From assembly GCA_012513125.1 (NCBI GenBank), contig JAAZCS010000182.1, forward strand, positions 1-25,501: 25,501 nt of DNA, in the 5' to 3' direction. Shown here in pieces: positions 24,195 through 25,501 of this stretch (position 1 is the first letter of the stretch; each line of letters begins with the position of its first letter). A program made the translations under genes and the position numbers. The notes below the pieces were generated by a model. That model was given only the letters and a program-made list of their open reading frames with translations, was not told the DNA's origin and made no database searches. This stretch comes from Treponema sp. (GTDB lineage: Bacteria; Spirochaetota; Spirochaetia; Treponematales; Treponemataceae).

Positions 24195-25488
24195 AAACAG
24201 CATTTCGAGTTTAAGATGGATTTTAAGTGTTTCAAATAGATTTGCCAGTGTAGACCGAAAAGGAAAATCACGAATTACATCCTTTCTGTCAGGTTTGGGC
24301 ATATGTTTAGGCGTTTTGACCTTAATTGTTGTAGTTAGCGTAATGAACGGTTTTCAGATGAGTTTTATCAATTCAATTCTAGAAATATCTTCATTTCATA
24401 TAAAAGCTTCAAATGTAGATCAGAATTCAAAAGATTTATTAATTGAATATTGCCAAAATGATAAAAGAATAAATTGTGTATCTTCTTATTTGGAAGCTCA
24501 AACACTTATGACAAGTGAGAATGGAAAAGAAAGTGTTTCTATTGTTAGGGCTGTAGATTCTTCTTTCTATCGACAAGATGAAGGTTTTCAGTCTGAAATG
24601 AAAATGCTTTATGGTTCAATGGACGAAATAGATGATGATATGATTGTTTTGGGCAGTTCTCTTGCAAGAAATCTTGGAGTTGGAACGGGAGATGTGATAA
24701 ATCTTCAAATTTTAAGTGGCGGAAATGATATAAATCTTTTTTCTTCAAATCATGATTTCACGGTTTCTGGAATTTTTAGGTGTGGATATTCAGAGATAAA
24801 TAGTTCATATGCTTTTATAAATGATGAATCTGGAGTGAAATATTTTGGAAAAGATGCAGAACGAACGTATGGAATAAAAATCAAGCAATATGACAAGGAT
24901 TCAAATGTTTTGTATTCGTTACGGAAAGCATTTCCTCAGTATAAATTTGAATCTTGGAGAGAATACAACAAAAGTTTTTTTAGTGCATTAAAAATTGAGA
25001 AAAATGCACTTATGATGTTAGTCGCGATAATATTTTTAGTTGTTGGAATTAATATTTTTAACGGAATGAGAAGATTGGTTTTTGAACGCAAAAACGAAAT
25101 TGCAATTTTTTCTGCTATCGGGGCAACTTTTTCTGAAATAAAACTAATTTTTGTGATAAAAGGATTAATTATCGGGGTTGCAGGCTCGTTGTGTGGTGTA
25201 ATATTTGGGTTATTAATTAGTGTGAATACAGATTTTATATTTAGTATGCTTTCACAAGTTATTTATTTTTTTCAGTATATTTTTACATTTCTTTTTTCAC
25301 GGGAGAATTTAATGTTTATTCAAGAAAATTCGTCTTTCAGTTTATATGCAAGCATTCCTTCTGTAATTTATTTTAGAGAAGTATTACTAATATGTTTTTT
25401 TGGGATTTTTTCACCAGTTATAGCGTCGTTTTTCGCCAGTGAAAATGTATTAAAAATGACAGTGTCCGAGGTATTAAGAAATGAATAA
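24187..25488 (+). CDS. lolE: Lipoprotein-releasing ABC transporter permease (LolC/LolE family)
   Basis: 433 residues. The four-helix MacB/LolCE layout is clear: TM1 about 32-54 (LSGLGICLGVLTLIVVV, followed by MNGFQ), a periplasmic domain of about 215 residues, TM2 about 273-295 (ALMMLVAIIFLVVGINIFN), TM3 about 320-345 and TM4 about 399-420, with RRLVFERKNEIAIFSAIGA, the cytoplasmic coupling motif, between TM2 and TM3. With a LolD ATPase it would lift lipoproteins from the inner membrane towards the outer membrane. LolC against LolE cannot be told apart. An unusually long hydrophobic stretch (about 350-380) lies between TM3 and TM4. GAGAGAAAG precedes the ATG, which overlaps the upstream gene by ATGAATAA. 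A probable lolD start overlaps its end in the same way. Confidence 0.9.
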   Translation: MNKNSISSLRWILSVSNRFASVDRKGKSRITSFLSGLGICLGVLTLIVVVSVMNGFQMSFINSILEISSFHIKASNVDQNSKDLLIEYCQNDKRINCVSSYLEAQTLMTSENGKESVSIVRAVDSSFYRQDEGFQSEMKMLYGSMDEIDDDMIVLGSSLARNLGVGTGDVINLQILSGGNDINLFSSNHDFTVSGIFRCGYSEINSSYAFINDESGVKYFGKDAERTYGIKIKQYDKDSNVLYSLRKAFPQYKFESWREYNKSFFSALKIEKNALMMLVAIIFLVVGINIFNGMRRLVFERKNEIAIFSAIGATFSEIKLIFVIKGLIIGVAGSLCGVIFGLLISVNTDFIFSMLSQVIYFFQYIFTFLFSRENLMFIQENSSFSLYASIPSVIYFREVLLICFFGIFSPVIASFFASENVLKMTVSEVLRNE

Positions 25489-25501
25489 AATATTAGAAAT
25501 A
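25481..25501 (+). CDS. lolD: Start of next gene, probably lolD ABC ATPase (cut by right edge)
   Basis: Only seven codons are visible, reading MNKILEI. ATG at 25481 overlaps the permease stop by eight bases and has GAGG ten bases upstream. An N-terminus of this kind and the position after a LolC/E permease fit an ABC ATPase, but the identity rests on context only. Confidence 0.45.

Noticed and set aside
1..25501. Mobile element, prophage, CRISPR array or RNA gene
   Set aside because: No transposase, integrase, terminal repeats, spaced direct repeats or tRNA cloverleaf was found; genes are housekeeping and tightly packed.

Overview
The window reads as a chromosomal housekeeping segment of an AT-rich diderm spirochaete, most likely Treponema or a close relative. 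The grounds are an uvrA directly followed by an LptD-like outer-membrane protein gene (an order I recall from Treponema pallidum, not checked here), a compact phoH / HD-phosphodiesterase / ybeY / corC / TPR block, a bare-NG ftsY, a LolCDE-type permease, and several secreted or lipoprotein-like proteins of spirochaete character. I see no phage, IS element, CRISPR array, tRNA or rRNA. No stretch without a gene exceeds 300 bases; the longest is the 281-base purA/guaB divergent region.

Layout. 1-3855 is on the minus strand: purA, a terminator, then a CapA-like lipoprotein gene overlapping a DEAH-box helicase gene that runs off the left edge. At 3856-4136 two near-consensus promoters diverge to purA (AMP branch from IMP) and guaB (GMP branch from IMP). 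The purA leader carries two hairpins with the same 9-nt loop, the second abutting the Shine-Dalgarno sequence. After guaB and its terminator come uvrA, the lptD-like gene and an orphan A24 prepilin peptidase. From 12545 a promoter and a chain of overlapping genes give phoH, a short PgpH-type c-di-AMP phosphodiesterase, ybeY, a CorC-type CBS protein and a secreted TPR protein.

At 18507-18510 the TPR gene meets a convergent gene with overlapping stop codons. That minus-strand gene and prfB then diverge from a 75-bp region that is geometrically symmetric: the two -35 boxes form a palindrome and both start codons lie exactly 38 bp from its centre, with -10 boxes six bases from each ATG, so both mRNAs may be leaderless. 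prfB carries the classical +1 frameshift site. It is followed by a PEGA-like envelope protein, ftsY, a secreted repeat-bearing protein, a LolC/E permease and the first codons of a probable lolD.

Most unusual points: (1) the tandem identical-loop hairpins in the purA leader; (2) the symmetric divergent promoter pair and a near-leaderless uvrA; (3) ftsY interrupted by a single in-frame TAA with intact coding on both sides; (4) a GuaB of the type best known from the protozoan Tritrichomonas foetus; (5) three gene junctions sharing the same 8-base overlap ATGAATAA. None of these amounts to a proven new system. The purA leader and the symmetric promoter are the best candidates for undescribed regulation.
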